Shown piece after piece: positions 12,676-12,882 of a DNA stretch of 12,882 nt. The DNA is taken from positions 1-12,882 of the forward strand of contig CAIZGQ010000332.1 in the NCBI GenBank assembly GCA_903932565.1, read 5' to 3'. Below the pieces are notes generated by a model. That model had not been told where the DNA came from. It worked only from the letters and a program-made list of their open reading frames with translations, and did no database searches. The translations under genes and the position numbers were made by a program. The stretch is from an uncultured Hyphomicrobiales bacterium. Its GTDB lineage: Bacteria; Pseudomonadota; Alphaproteobacteria; Rhizobiales; Beijerinckiaceae. Each line of letters opens with the position of its first letter. The first letter of the stretch is position 1.

Positions 12676-12882
12676 TCAGGCGCTCTCACCACCCTTGCGA
12701 ATGTTCAAACCAGCACGTGGGCCGTCGGCCGCGCGACGACGCTCGGCACTCGTATTGCGAAGATCGACTGCAGCCTCGCGGCTTGGTGTCGGTGATGCTG
12801 TCGGGCTCAGATAGGTGGCGTGGCTTGTCGGGCGGCGCAGTTCAATGGCGCCACCGCACATGGCGGACACAAGACGCTGGGC
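12676..12882 (-). CDS. Unrecognised protein, C-terminal fragment (5' end outside window)
   Basis: A minus-strand frame remains open to the window edge, so at least 68 residues of a C-terminus are visible; the GTG at 12870 is only one in-frame codon. The segment CGGAIELRRPTSHATYLSP is followed by a basic, Ala/Arg/Ser-rich tail ending RAGLNIRKGGESA. I do not recognise the family. It converges on the DUF1491 gene with a 14-base gap, a spacing typical of convergent real genes. It could still be a chance frame, since GC-rich DNA gives many of them. Confidence 0.4.
   Translation of the reverse strand, partial: AQRLVSAMCGGAIELRRPTSHATYLSPTASPTPSREAAVDLRNTSAERRRAADGPRAGLNIRKGGESA

Noticed and set aside
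1..12882. Mobile element, CRISPR array, toxin-antitoxin or defence system
   Set aside because: No transposase, integrase, terminal repeats, regularly spaced repeats or toxin/antitoxin-like small gene pair was seen; the DnaA-like/DUF6456 overlap resembles such a pair in layout only.

Overview
The window reads as alphaproteobacterial chromosome, most likely Hyphomicrobiales (Rhizobiales). The reasons are family content rather than any marker gene: a MucR/Ros regulator, a stand-alone DnaA domain-IV-like protein next to a DUF6456 protein, a DUF6477-type protein, DUF5330, DUF1491, an alphaproteobacterial FeSOD and a DivJ-like membrane histidine kinase, all in GC-rich DNA. No rRNA, tRNA, CRISPR array, transposase or prophage gene was seen. 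It looks like ordinary core chromosome, dense in regulators.

Layout. 1-1083: 3' part of a methyl-accepting chemotaxis protein, facing sodB (1155-1754, minus) across a strong bidirectional terminator. 2029-3357: a membrane-anchored protein of unknown function with a long Pro/Ala-rich linker and a small conserved-looking C-terminal domain. It converges on an oligopeptidase B-type S9 peptidase (3436-5544, minus). A 404-base gene-free region with an inverted repeat leads into mucR (5949-6368), which ends at a clear Rho-independent terminator. Next is a divergent pair: a 102-residue DUF6477-type protein (minus) and a two-gene operon (plus) of the DnaA-domain-IV-like protein and a DUF6456 protein, whose stop and start codons overlap. 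The small exported DUF5330 protein and sufE follow on the minus strand. After a 388-base intergenic region rich in inverted repeats, a plus-strand operon runs: DivJ-like PAS histidine kinase, membrane-anchored peptidoglycan-binding protein (start overlaps the kinase stop), and DUF1491 protein. The right edge cuts an unrecognised minus-strand gene.

How the genes may work together. Regulators associated with cell cycle and envelope control in alphaproteobacteria (MucR, a DnaA-like DNA-binding domain, a DivJ-like kinase with a CtrA-like site upstream) lie within about 6 kb. The kinase is translationally linked to a peptidoglycan-binding membrane protein. The least understood module is the DnaA-domain-IV-like/DUF6456 operon with its divergent DUF6477 neighbour, whose ribosome binding site is directly abutted by a perfect 10-bp hairpin. 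Family names come from recall of typical sequences. No database search was possible.
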